64,000 nt of DNA, taken from UBA5069 sp964560495 (GTDB lineage: Bacteria > Chloroflexota > Anaerolineae > Caldilineales > Caldilineaceae). This document shows, piece by piece, positions 8,382-15,362 of this stretch. The stretch is taken from positions 1-64,000 of the forward strand of contig CAZLMM010000002.1 in NCBI GenBank assembly GCA_964560495.1, written 5' to 3'. How positions within the stretch are numbered: the first letter of the stretch is position 1; each line of letters starts with the position of its first letter. The notes under the pieces are model-generated. The model worked only from the letters and a program-made list of their open reading frames with translations. It did no database searches and was not told where the DNA came from. The translations under genes were made by a program, and so were the position numbers.

Positions 8382-8801
8382 ATGCACCAAATTCACACCC
8401 TATCCCACACCGACGCCATGCGCGTCATCGAGCTGATCCGCAGCGAGCTAGAGGCGCAAGGCAAGGGCGCGGCGATTGCCGTGGCCGACGCCCACGGCGA
8501 GCTGATCGCCTTTCTGCGCACCGACGGTTGCAAATTGCCCTCGTTGACCATCGCCATCAACAAGGCCTTCACCGCAGCGCGCGAACAGAAGCCATCGCGT
8601 GAAGTTGGCGATTCATCGCGCAGCAAACAGTGGCCCATGAGCAACTTCGGCGACCTGCGCTACACCGCCTGGGGCGGCGGCGTGCCCATCGTCTATCACG
8701 GTCAGGTCGTGGGCGCGGTCGGCGTCAGCGGCCTGCCCGAAGAAGAGGACATGTTGTTGGCGGCAAAGGGCGCCGCGTTGATTGGAAAAAATGAACAGTG
8801 A
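8382..8801 (+). CDS. GlcG/HbpS-like (haem-degrading DUF336) protein
   Basis: A 139-residue protein of the GlcG/HbpS (DUF336) family, recognised from IAVADAHGELIAFLRTDG, the INKAFTAA helix and the C-terminal GGGVPIVYHGQVVGAVGVSG segment. Family members bind haem or corrinoids or accompany glycolate and diol metabolism; several sit in diol-dehydratase operons, which fits a GRE neighbour. No signal peptide. GGAGAGG lies eight bases before the ATG. Its last codons overlap the ROK kinase start. The 139-base gap before it holds only a short open frame (about 37 codons ending at 8359) that I do not recognise. Confidence 0.8.
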   Translation: MHQIHTLSHTDAMRVIELIRSELEAQGKGAAIAVADAHGELIAFLRTDGCKLPSLTIAINKAFTAAREQKPSREVGDSSRSKQWPMSNFGDLRYTAWGGGVPIVYHGQVVGAVGVSGLPEEEDMLLAAKGAALIGKNEQ

Positions 8802-9744
8802 GTTCATCATGGAAAACTGGGTGATTGGCGTCGATTTGGGTGGGACAAAAGTGGAATTCGGGCTGGTGGATCCGCATGGGCAGATTGCTGGCCGGCGGCG
8901 CATCGCCACGCTACCCCAAGAGGGGCCCGCCAGCCTCATCGAACGCATGGCTGCCGAGGTGGACGCGCTGCGCCAGATGACGCCGGCCGGCGCGCAGGTG
9001 GCTGCGCTCGGCGTCTGCTCGCCCGGCCCAGTAGATCGCGTGAGAGGCGTTCTCATGGATCCGCCCAACTTGCACGGGCTGCACCACATGCCCTTGGCCG
9101 AATTGCTCAGCGCAAGACTCAGATTACCCATCGTGGTGGAGCACGACGCCAAAGCCGCCGCGTTGGGCGATTATTACTTTGGCGCTGGGCGCGGCGAAGA
9201 AGACATGGCCTTTGTCGTCGTGGGCACCGGCGTCGGCGCGGCCTTCATCATGGATGGTCAACTTTTTCGAGGGCGCCACAACTCCGCCGGCGAGATTGGA
9301 CACACGACCCTTGACCGCAACGGCGAGCTTTGCTCGTGCGGCAACCGTGGCTGCGTAGAAACCTTTGTCAGCGGCCCATGGATTGTGCGGCGCTACGCTC
9401 GCGCCGCCAGCCTTGCGCCGGAGTCCGTGACGGGTGAACAGGTAGCCCAGGCAGCGGCCGCCGGCGATCCGCTGGCCCGGCGCGTCCTGGCCGAGGCCGG
9501 CGAGGCATTGGGCGTGGCCGTTGCCACCATGGCCATGACGGTGGATATAGACCTGTTTGTGATTGGTGGGAGTGTGGCGAAAGCAGGCGACCTCTTCCTG
9601 CAACCAGCGCGTACGACTGCGCCGGCTCACTGCTTCGGCTCGGTGGGAGAACGAGTGCGCATCGTCGAGACCGCGCTCCACGACGACGGCCCCATCCTGG
9701 GTTGCGCGTGGCTGGCGAACCTGGCGATCACAAAACAACCCTGA
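8791..9744 (+). CDS. ROK-family sugar kinase
   Basis: A 317-residue ROK protein: N-terminal phosphate-binding GVDLGGTKVEFGLV, the EHDAKAAALGDYYFG active-site region with the catalytic Asp, and the zinc motif GEIGHTTLDRNGELCSCGN followed by RGCVE (His plus three Cys). With no DNA-binding N-terminus it is a kinase, likely for a hexose or amino sugar, rather than a repressor. ATG at 8791 overlaps the preceding gene by 11 bases; ATG at 8809 is an equally plausible start. As the last gene of the GRE cluster it points to a phosphorylatable sugar-like substrate or product, though ROK specificity cannot be read from sequence alone. Confidence 0.87.
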   Translation: MNSEFIMENWVIGVDLGGTKVEFGLVDPHGQIAGRRRIATLPQEGPASLIERMAAEVDALRQMTPAGAQVAALGVCSPGPVDRVRGVLMDPPNLHGLHHMPLAELLSARLRLPIVVEHDAKAAALGDYYFGAGRGEEDMAFVVVGTGVGAAFIMDGQLFRGRHNSAGEIGHTTLDRNGELCSCGNRGCVETFVSGPWIVRRYARAASLAPESVTGEQVAQAAAAGDPLARRVLAEAGEALGVAVATMAMTVDIDLFVIGGSVAKAGDLFLQPARTTAPAHCFGSVGERVRIVETALHDDGPILGCAWLANLAITKQP

Positions 9745-9790
9745 TAGCACGCTTGCATCTGCTCAATCACCTGGAGATCGCCAACTGCAT

Positions 9791-9810
9791 GGACACGACA
9801 ATTCGTGTCC
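9791..9810. terminator. Short hairpin after the ROK gene
   Basis: A perfect inverted repeat with arms GGACACGA and TCGTGTCC and a 4-base loop lies 46 bases after the ROK stop. It could end transcription of the GRE cluster, but no U-tract follows, so a Rho-type end or a plain hairpin is equally possible. Confidence 0.35.
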
Positions 9811-9849
9811 GTATCCCGAAATAATAGAAATAATAATAGACAACACAAA

Positions 9850-9935
9850 CAGGACTTACGCAAATCATGAACTGTCCTCTCTGGCGGCAGAGAGGCGAGA
9901 CGCCCGCGCTCCCAGAAAAGACTGCGTAAGGCCTG
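9850..9935. repeat. MITE-like palindromic element
   Basis: An 86-base element bounded by near-perfect terminal inverted repeats: CAGGACTTACGCA at 9850-9862 and TGCGTAAGGCCTG at 9923-9935 (12 of 13 positions complementary). An inner hairpin CCTCTCT/AGAGAGG sits within it. It encodes nothing, and lies between convergent genes, the usual place for such elements. The GGACTTACGCA end is reminiscent of termini of small transposon-derived elements, but the parent transposon is not in this window. Confidence 0.6.
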
Positions 9936-9941
9936 AGATCC

Positions 9942-10430
9942 CTATCGATTGTCGTGCAACCAGCGGTCAATGGCGTTGCCGATAAGCGTCTCTGTGCTGG
10001 CCGCGGGCGATTTGGATCGCTCATACTCGATGAGTCGGTCGGCTTTGGCCCGGTCTCCCTGGGCCATGTTCAAAAGCTGGCTGTAGAGTCGCTGCGCTTC
10101 GGGCGAAAGGGTCGCAGTGGATGGGCGAGCCTCTGGAGGCGGCGCGCTGGCGGAGGAAGCCGGCATTGCTGGCGTCCATACAGTTGGGCCGGTCTGCGAG
10201 CTGGACGGGGGCGCGGTGGATGGGCCAGGCGTAGCGGGTGAGCTGGAAGGCGGCTTGCTGACCGGGGCGGATACAGGCGCAGCCCCCTCCGATTGTCTGG
10301 CTGGCGGAGCAGGAGCAAGTTGCGTCATCGAGGTGGGCTTCTTCTCCGGCAGGCGCCACTCGATGATGGCGACGCTGATCCACACGCCGATGGCGACGCC
10401 GAAGAGCAATCCCAGCAGAAAAGTCTCCAT
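9942..10430 (-). CDS. Membrane-anchored protein with Pro/Ser/Thr linker, function unknown
   Basis: About 162 residues. One N-terminal membrane segment (FLLGLLFGVAIGVWISVAII) is followed by a roughly 80-residue Pro/Ser/Ala-rich linker and a C-terminal helical domain with SPEAQRLYSQLLNMAQGDR, DRLIEYERSKSP and IGNAIDRWLHDNR. This C-terminal pattern (GD...A-x-RLIEYER...AI-x-RW-x-x-D) recurs in unannotated proteins of cyanobacteria and Chloroflexota, from memory. The start is taken at the ATG directly before the membrane segment; an upstream start adds six residues. Function not known; the tail could bind a cytosolic partner. Confidence 0.6.
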   Translation of the reverse strand: METFLLGLLFGVAIGVWISVAIIEWRLPEKKPTSMTQLAPAPPARQSEGAAPVSAPVSKPPSSSPATPGPSTAPPSSSQTGPTVWTPAMPASSASAPPPEARPSTATLSPEAQRLYSQLLNMAQGDRAKADRLIEYERSKSPAASTETLIGNAIDRWLHDNR

Positions 10431-10471
10431 AAACGGCCTCGCTCTCACGGGTGTGCGATGGCGAATCGCAC

Positions 10472-11686
10472 TTACGGTTGGTCGAACGCGGCAAGCGCCA
10501 GCTTACCCAGCATGACGTAGGCTGCGTCGTCGTTGATGGGGTGATTCAGGCCGGCGCGCACATCGCGATAATAACGCTCCAAGGGCAGCGTACGGGTCAT
10601 GGCTGCGCCGCCCACCGCCCGCATACAATGATCCAGCGCAGTGATGGCGTTGTTGGTGACGGTCACCTTGGCCAGAGCCACGGTGGGATGTAAATCGTCT
10701 TGACGTTGGGGATGACGATCCCACAGCTCTGCCGCACCATAGAGGATGAGTCGGCCCTGATGGAGGAGCAGGTTGGCCTGGCCGAGATGACGCTGGATCG
10801 CCTCCACCTCGGCGATGGGTTTGCCCAAGGCCGTGGGAACACGGCTGCGAGCATAGCCCACCGCCGCATTCAGCGCCGCTTGCCCCACACCCAGATAGAC
10901 GGCGCTGACTGTGAGCATGAACCAGGCTGCGCCCGCCCCACCCTTGCCGGTTTTGGCGCCGTCGTCCCGCTCGATAATGTGTGCATCGGGTAGACAGACG
11001 TTATGCAGCAGGACATCATGGGAACCGGTGCTGCGCATCCCCAGGCTGTCCCACGTCTCCACGATGCGCACCTCGCCGCCGTCGGGTGGTTGCACGGGAA
11101 CAAGGAAGCGGGCAATGCGCTCGCTGCCATCCAGCAACAGGGCCGGGATGATCATGTAGTCCAGCGCGGGACTCATACTAGCATAGGTCTTGTGGCCGTT
11201 CAGTAGCCAGGCGACCGGCCGACCACTCGTCCCGGGCACAGGCGTAGCCGTCGTTTTGGGCTTGCCGCCGCGACTGGGACTGCCCAATTCTGGTTCACTG
11301 GCGACTGCATTGATTAGCGCGCCCCGTTCCACGGCAGCGGTGCAGACGTCCTCGAATAACGGCTGGGGCCACGAACGCATCTCTGCCGCTGCGCCCAGAG
11401 TATGAACGTGCATGGTGAAACTCAATGCAGTGCTGCCGTCGCCCACTGCCAGCGTTTCCATGGTCATGATCGCTTCGAGGAGCGATGCGTCCCATCCGCC
11501 CAATCCTGCCGGCACCACGAGCGCCGGAAAGCCGGCTGTCTTCAGGTCGGCGAAGTTTTCATAGGGGAATGTTCCGTTGCGGTCATGGTCGGCTGCCCGT
11601 GCAGCGAAGGCCGCGGCCAACGGCTGGCTGCGCTCGATCAATTGGTTCTGTCGCGGCGTGTAAGGGTAGGGAATCGTGGAAGACAT
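10472..11686 (-). CDS. Acyl-CoA dehydrogenase-like flavoprotein
   Basis: A 404-residue acyl-CoA dehydrogenase-fold flavoprotein. N-terminal helices are followed by the LVVPAGLGGWDA segment, the middle beta-domain with ASEPELGSPSRGGKP and NGHKTYASMSPALDY, and the C-terminal helical bundle. The C-terminal RDVRAGLNHPINDDAAYVML pattern resembles the DszC/SfnB-like branch (flavin-dependent oxidases or monooxygenases), and I do not see the catalytic Glu of classical fatty acyl-CoA dehydrogenases. The substrate is therefore unknown and may not be a CoA ester. It is reverse-strand and lies just upstream of the membrane-anchored gene. Confidence 0.8.
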   Translation of the reverse strand: MSSTIPYPYTPRQNQLIERSQPLAAAFAARAADHDRNGTFPYENFADLKTAGFPALVVPAGLGGWDASLLEAIMTMETLAVGDGSTALSFTMHVHTLGAAAEMRSWPQPLFEDVCTAAVERGALINAVASEPELGSPSRGGKPKTTATPVPGTSGRPVAWLLNGHKTYASMSPALDYMIIPALLLDGSERIARFLVPVQPPDGGEVRIVETWDSLGMRSTGSHDVLLHNVCLPDAHIIERDDGAKTGKGGAGAAWFMLTVSAVYLGVGQAALNAAVGYARSRVPTALGKPIAEVEAIQRHLGQANLLLHQGRLILYGAAELWDRHPQRQDDLHPTVALAKVTVTNNAITALDHCMRAVGGAAMTRTLPLERYYRDVRAGLNHPINDDAAYVMLGKLALAAFDQP

Positions 11687-12070
11687 GTATGATTTACGGT
11701 TTACGATTGACGAGACACTGTCACGGGTCAGGGCGAGTCAACAATCAAGGTGATTGTAGCATTGGCGCAAGGGTTTGGGAAAGTGAGAACCCCATTGGAG
11801 AGGTATGGGTAGCGGTCCGAGCCAGGAGCGTAAGCGACTGGCAATTGCCCCTCAATCGAGATTGACGTCAGTCGATTATGGATCTCAATCCGAGCCAGGA
11901 GCGTAAGCGATTGGTAATTAATCTTGAAGTTCAGACGCAAAATTTGCTCCCAACATGGAGTAGACCTATGAGCAAGGTCTGCTTGCCAGCACGCACGTCA
12001 GCAGCTATACTGTCGGTCATACCAGAATGTCTGCAACCTCAATGAGATTCATGCGCCTGGAGGAAGCCAT
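11687..12070. other. Intergenic region with a direct repeat
   Basis: No gene seen in 384 bases. A 30-base unit beginning CCGAGCCAGGAGCGTAAGCG occurs at 11817-11846 and again at 11890-11919 with a few differences, 73 bases apart. The two copies lie between the divergent acyl-CoA dehydrogenase and MbtH genes, so they could be tandem operator sites or the footprint of a small duplication. Confidence 0.5.
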
Positions 12071-12292
12071 ATGGAACGTGAAGATCAGGAAGATACAACG
12101 ATTTACACGGTTGTTATGAATCATGAAGAACAGTATTCGATTTGGCCGGTTGACCGGGAGATCCCGTTGGGCTGGAAGGCGGTGGGCAAGACCGGCCTCA
12201 AGCAAGAGTGTCTGGCGTATATTGAAGAAGTATGGACCGATATGCGACCATTGAGCCTGCGCAAAAAGATGGAAGAGATGCAGAATCGGTAG
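12071..12292 (+). CDS. MbtH-family protein (orphan)
   Basis: A 73-residue MbtH-like protein with the full family signature: VVMNHEEQYSIWPVDREIP, GWKAVG, ECLAYIEEVW and TDMRPLSLR, including the conserved tryptophans. MbtH proteins bind and solubilise the adenylation domains of nonribosomal peptide synthetases. No NRPS, acyl-carrier or thioesterase gene is in the window, so the partner must lie elsewhere or the protein acts differently. It is followed 3 bases later by a phosphatase-like gene and then by sarcosine-oxidase-like genes in the same direction. Confidence 0.9.
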   Translation: MEREDQEDTTIYTVVMNHEEQYSIWPVDREIPLGWKAVGKTGLKQECLAYIEEVWTDMRPLSLRKKMEEMQNR

Positions 12293-12295
12293 ATT

Positions 12296-12793
12296 ATGGC
12301 CTCCAATGAACTCTACAACTACATCGAAGTAAGCGAAAGGCTCATCACGAGCGGGCAGCCGACTCGGGCGCAGTTCGAAGCGCTGGCGTCAGAAGGGTTC
12401 ACGACAGTCGTCAACCTGGCGACAGGTCACTCGTCAAACGCTCTGGAAGATGAAGCAGGAATCGTCCAGAGTCTCGGTCTGGCCTATCACCACATCCCGG
12501 TGGAATGGGAAAGCCCGCAAGAGAGCGATTTCGCCGCGTTCGAGGAAGTAATGGCGCAACTGCCGCCAGGCAAGGCGCTGCTCCACTGTGCGGCGAACTT
12601 CCGCGTCACCGCTTTCTACTCGCTCTATGCCCAGAAACATTTAGGCTGGTCGGAGGCGCAGGCCCATGCGTTTCGCACACAGATTTGGGCTGACAGCCAT
12701 TACCCAGTCTGGCAGGCCTTCATCGAGCGCATGGAGGCACAAATCGCGGCTGCTGCAGCTGCGTCGAGCCAGGCGACAGAGGGAGGCGTCTGA
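12296..12793 (+). CDS. DUF442/beta-lactamase-hydrolase-like phosphatase family protein
   Basis: A 165-residue protein of the protein-tyrosine-phosphatase-like group related to DUF442. N-terminal LITSGQPTRAQFEALASEGF and VVNLATG are typical, as is the P-loop LLHCAANFRVTAF. The spacing from Cys to Arg is CX4R rather than the CX5R of classical tyrosine phosphatases; this HC-x-x-N-x-R form is usual in this branch, whose catalytic activity is uncertain. An Ala-rich C-terminus follows. It ends one base before the GTG of the SoxA-like gene, so it probably belongs to the same transcript. Confidence 0.75.
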   Translation: MASNELYNYIEVSERLITSGQPTRAQFEALASEGFTTVVNLATGHSSNALEDEAGIVQSLGLAYHHIPVEWESPQESDFAAFEEVMAQLPPGKALLHCAANFRVTAFYSLYAQKHLGWSEAQAHAFRTQIWADSHYPVWQAFIERMEAQIAAAAAASSQATEGGV

Positions 12794-14992
12794 GTGTCAC
12801 GACTTGTGGTTGATGGTCGCCCCATCGCATTCCTTGCTGGCGACAGCGTCCTCATCGCCATGCTGCGCGCCGGCCTGCATCCCAGGGGCGGCGGCTGTCT
12901 CTGTATGGCTGGCGACTGCCCCCACTGCCTGGCGACGGTGGATGGCGTGGCCTATGTGCGCACCTGCCAGACGCCCGCCCGGCCCGGCATGGTCATCGAG
13001 AGTTTCCCGACCGATGGCTATCCTTCTCTGCCGACAGGGAACCCCCTGACGCCAACCGTAACCGCCCGCAACATTCACTGCGACGTCGCGGTCATCGGTC
13101 AAGGAGAAGCCGGACGAACCGCTGTAACCCAGGCGCAGGAAGCAGGCAAGCGTGTCGTTGCATTGGATGCGCGCGACGGACAGGAGGTGATCGGCGTCTA
13201 TGCCGGGCCACTGGTGGTTGCCCGCACACCTGCTGGAATGCTCCATGTCCACGTTCACGACGAGATCGTTGTCGCAACGGGCGCAGTTGAAATCCAGCCC
13301 GTGGCGCCCGGCAACGAGTTGGCCGGCATTGTCACTGCCCGGGCAGCAGAGACCCTGCATGCAGCGGGCGTCGAGCTGGGACGCGTCGTCGCTGTGGGCA
13401 ATCCGCCGGCCGGCGTCGAGGCTGAAGCGGTGAGCGGCCAGATCGTGCGCTTCGAAGGCGAGGGACGGGTCGCCGCGGTAGTCGTGGCTGGTGAGAACGG
13501 CGAGGAGGTGCGCCATCCCTGCGACACCGTGGCGGTGGGACTGGGCTTGACCCCGCGCGATGCACTGCTGCGCATGGGCGCGGGCCTGCCCGTGCGGGCT
13601 GTGGGTGAGGCTGGTCGACCCGCAGACATCCCGCCTTGTCCCCTGGCCGGCGTCGTCTGCCCCTGTTCGGGCGTCAGCGTGGATGATCTGGAGTCGGTGT
13701 GGCATCGGGGCTTTCACGAGTTGGAGTTGGTCAAACGCGCCACGCTGGCTGGCACAGGCGCATGCCAGGGCGCGGTTTGCATTCCCCACATTCGCAGCTT
13801 TTTGGCTGACCGAGGCGGCGCGCTGCAACCACCCTTCACCGCACGCCCGGTCACGCGGCAGCTCACCCTGGGCGAGGCTGCGGCAGGCGCATACCATCGG
13901 GCGACGCCGCGCACCGCGCTGGATGAGGAGCATCGTCGCCTGGGCGCGCAGATGGATCGCATCGGCGGCTGGTGGAGGCCGTGGCACTATGGCGATCCCC
14001 TGGCCGAGTATTGGGCCGTGCGCGAAGCAGTCTCCATCGGCGATGTGAGCACATTGGGCAAGATGGTTGTCTCCGGCCCTGAGGCGCTGGAGTTCCTGGA
14101 GAGGCTCTATCCCACCCGTGTGGCAACGATTGCGCCAGGGCGCAGCCGCTATGTGCTGCTCCTGGACGAACGCGGCTATCTAATGGACGACGGGCTGGTG
14201 TGTTGCGACGGGCCAGGGCGGTATCTCCTCACCTTCACCAGCGGCGGCGCCAGTTTCGCCGAGATGTGGCTGCGCGATTGGGCCGACAGTTGGGGCTTGG
14301 ACGTGCGCATCCTCAACCAGACCATGTCCCTATCCGCGATCAACGTCACCGGGCCGCTGGCGAAAGAACTGCTGGCTCGCGCCGGTTTGAGCAACCCGCC
14401 GGAATATATGCAGCACGCGATGGCCACAGTGGCCGATACGCCATGCCGCGTCTATCGCTTGAGCTTTACCGGCGAACTCTCTTTCGAGCTGCACCACCCG
14501 GCGGAGCACGCAGTCAATCTTTGGCGACGGCTGTTGGACTTGGGGCGCGATCTTGGAGTGCGACCTCACGGCATCCAGACGCTGCTGCAACTGCGTCTGG
14601 AAAAAGGACACATCATCGTCGGCCAGGACACCGATTTCGATTCCACCCCGCGGCGGGTGGACATGGAGTGGGCAGTCAAGCTGGAGAAAGAGGAGTTCGT
14701 GGGGCGTCAGGCGGTGTTGCGCACAAACAAGCTGCCTTTGGACAAAAGGCTCGTTGGATTCGAGATGGAAAACCCGGCGCCCTTCGAAGGTTCGTTGATA
14801 TACTATGGAGCAGAGTATGCGGGCTATGTTACATCGAGCTTCGCCTCGCCGCTGCTGGGCAAAAGTGTGATGCTCGGCTGGTTGCGCCTTTTCGATGGCA
14901 GCCTGCCAGAGGAAGTCGTCATCGATGGTCGCCGGGCGCGGCGCGTCGCCTTGCCGTTCTATGACAAGGAGGGTCTCCGTGCCCGCGCTTGA
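12794..14992 (+). CDS. Sarcosine oxidase alpha-like protein (2Fe-2S / FAD / BFD / GcvT fusion)
   Basis: A 732-residue multidomain protein. Residues 1-90 form a ferredoxin-like domain with Cys37, 42, 45 and 58. Residues about 95-290 are a reduced FAD/NAD domain (VAVIGQGEAGRTA, EIVVATGAVEIQP). Residues about 300-345 are a BFD-like [2Fe-2S] segment (CPCSGVSVDDLE, GACQGAVC). Residues about 375-732 are a folate-binding GcvT domain (ALEFLERLYP, RYVLLLDERGYLMDDG, FTGELSFELH). This is the alpha subunit of heterotetrameric sarcosine-oxidase-type enzymes, which demethylate or oxidise secondary amines and pass the one-carbon unit to tetrahydrofolate. It is shorter than the usual roughly 950-1000 residues, with the dinucleotide domain shrunken. 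Start is GTG directly after the previous stop; the gamma-like gene overlaps the end. Confidence 0.85.
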   Translation: MSRLVVDGRPIAFLAGDSVLIAMLRAGLHPRGGGCLCMAGDCPHCLATVDGVAYVRTCQTPARPGMVIESFPTDGYPSLPTGNPLTPTVTARNIHCDVAVIGQGEAGRTAVTQAQEAGKRVVALDARDGQEVIGVYAGPLVVARTPAGMLHVHVHDEIVVATGAVEIQPVAPGNELAGIVTARAAETLHAAGVELGRVVAVGNPPAGVEAEAVSGQIVRFEGEGRVAAVVVAGENGEEVRHPCDTVAVGLGLTPRDALLRMGAGLPVRAVGEAGRPADIPPCPLAGVVCPCSGVSVDDLESVWHRGFHELELVKRATLAGTGACQGAVCIPHIRSFLADRGGALQPPFTARPVTRQLTLGEAAAGAYHRATPRTALDEEHRRLGAQMDRIGGWWRPWHYGDPLAEYWAVREAVSIGDVSTLGKMVVSGPEALEFLERLYPTRVATIAPGRSRYVLLLDERGYLMDDGLVCCDGPGRYLLTFTSGGASFAEMWLRDWADSWGLDVRILNQTMSLSAINVTGPLAKELLARAGLSNPPEYMQHAMATVADTPCRVYRLSFTGELSFELHHPAEHAVNLWRRLLDLGRDLGVRPHGIQTLLQLRLEKGHIIVGQDTDFDSTPRRVDMEWAVKLEKEEFVGRQAVLRTNKLPLDKRLVGFEMENPAPFEGSLIYYGAEYAGYVTSSFASPLLGKSVMLGWLRLFDGSLPEEVVIDGRRARRVALPFYDKEGLRARA

Positions 14993-15362
14993 ACGCATCC
15001 CCATGACCCATATCGTTGCAGCGCCATCGGCGTTGGATGCAGCGGCGTGGCCGCCGGATGCACGCGTGCTGCGCGTGGCCGGCGATGAAATGCTGGTGAT
15101 TCCGCCCCCAGCCGAGCTGACCCTGGATGATCCCTATGCCATCGTGGTGGAAGAGAGTGGCTTTGTTGGCATATGGTTGCCCATGAACGAAGCGACGGCT
15201 CTTCTGGAGTGCGCCTGCGAATGGGAGCCGCCTACAGTTCGCCCGGCCTTTGCCCAGGGCATGGTCGCCGGCGTCCCCGCCAAAGTGTGGTTCGAAAGCG
15301 AACGGGTGCTTTTCCTCGTTCCTGCACCCTACGCCCAAGACTTTCGGGAGCGACTCTCATGA
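14979..15362 (+). CDS. Sarcosine oxidase gamma-like protein
   Basis: A 127-residue protein resembling the N-terminal half of SoxG: VLRVAGDEMLVIPPP, the DDPYAIVVEESGFVGIWLP segment, then ACEWEPPTVRPAFAQGMV, AKVWFESERVLFLVPAPYA and a final helix. In heterotetrameric sarcosine oxidase the gamma chain helps form the folate-side interface and is itself a GcvT relative. The start is GTG at 14979, five bases after a strong AAGGAGGG at 14966; it overlaps the alpha gene by 14 bases. It is shorter than typical SoxG (about 180-200 residues). The following SoxB start overlaps its stop (ATGA). Confidence 0.65.
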   Translation: MPALERIPMTHIVAAPSALDAAAWPPDARVLRVAGDEMLVIPPPAELTLDDPYAIVVEESGFVGIWLPMNEATALLECACEWEPPTVRPAFAQGMVAGVPAKVWFESERVLFLVPAPYAQDFRERLS

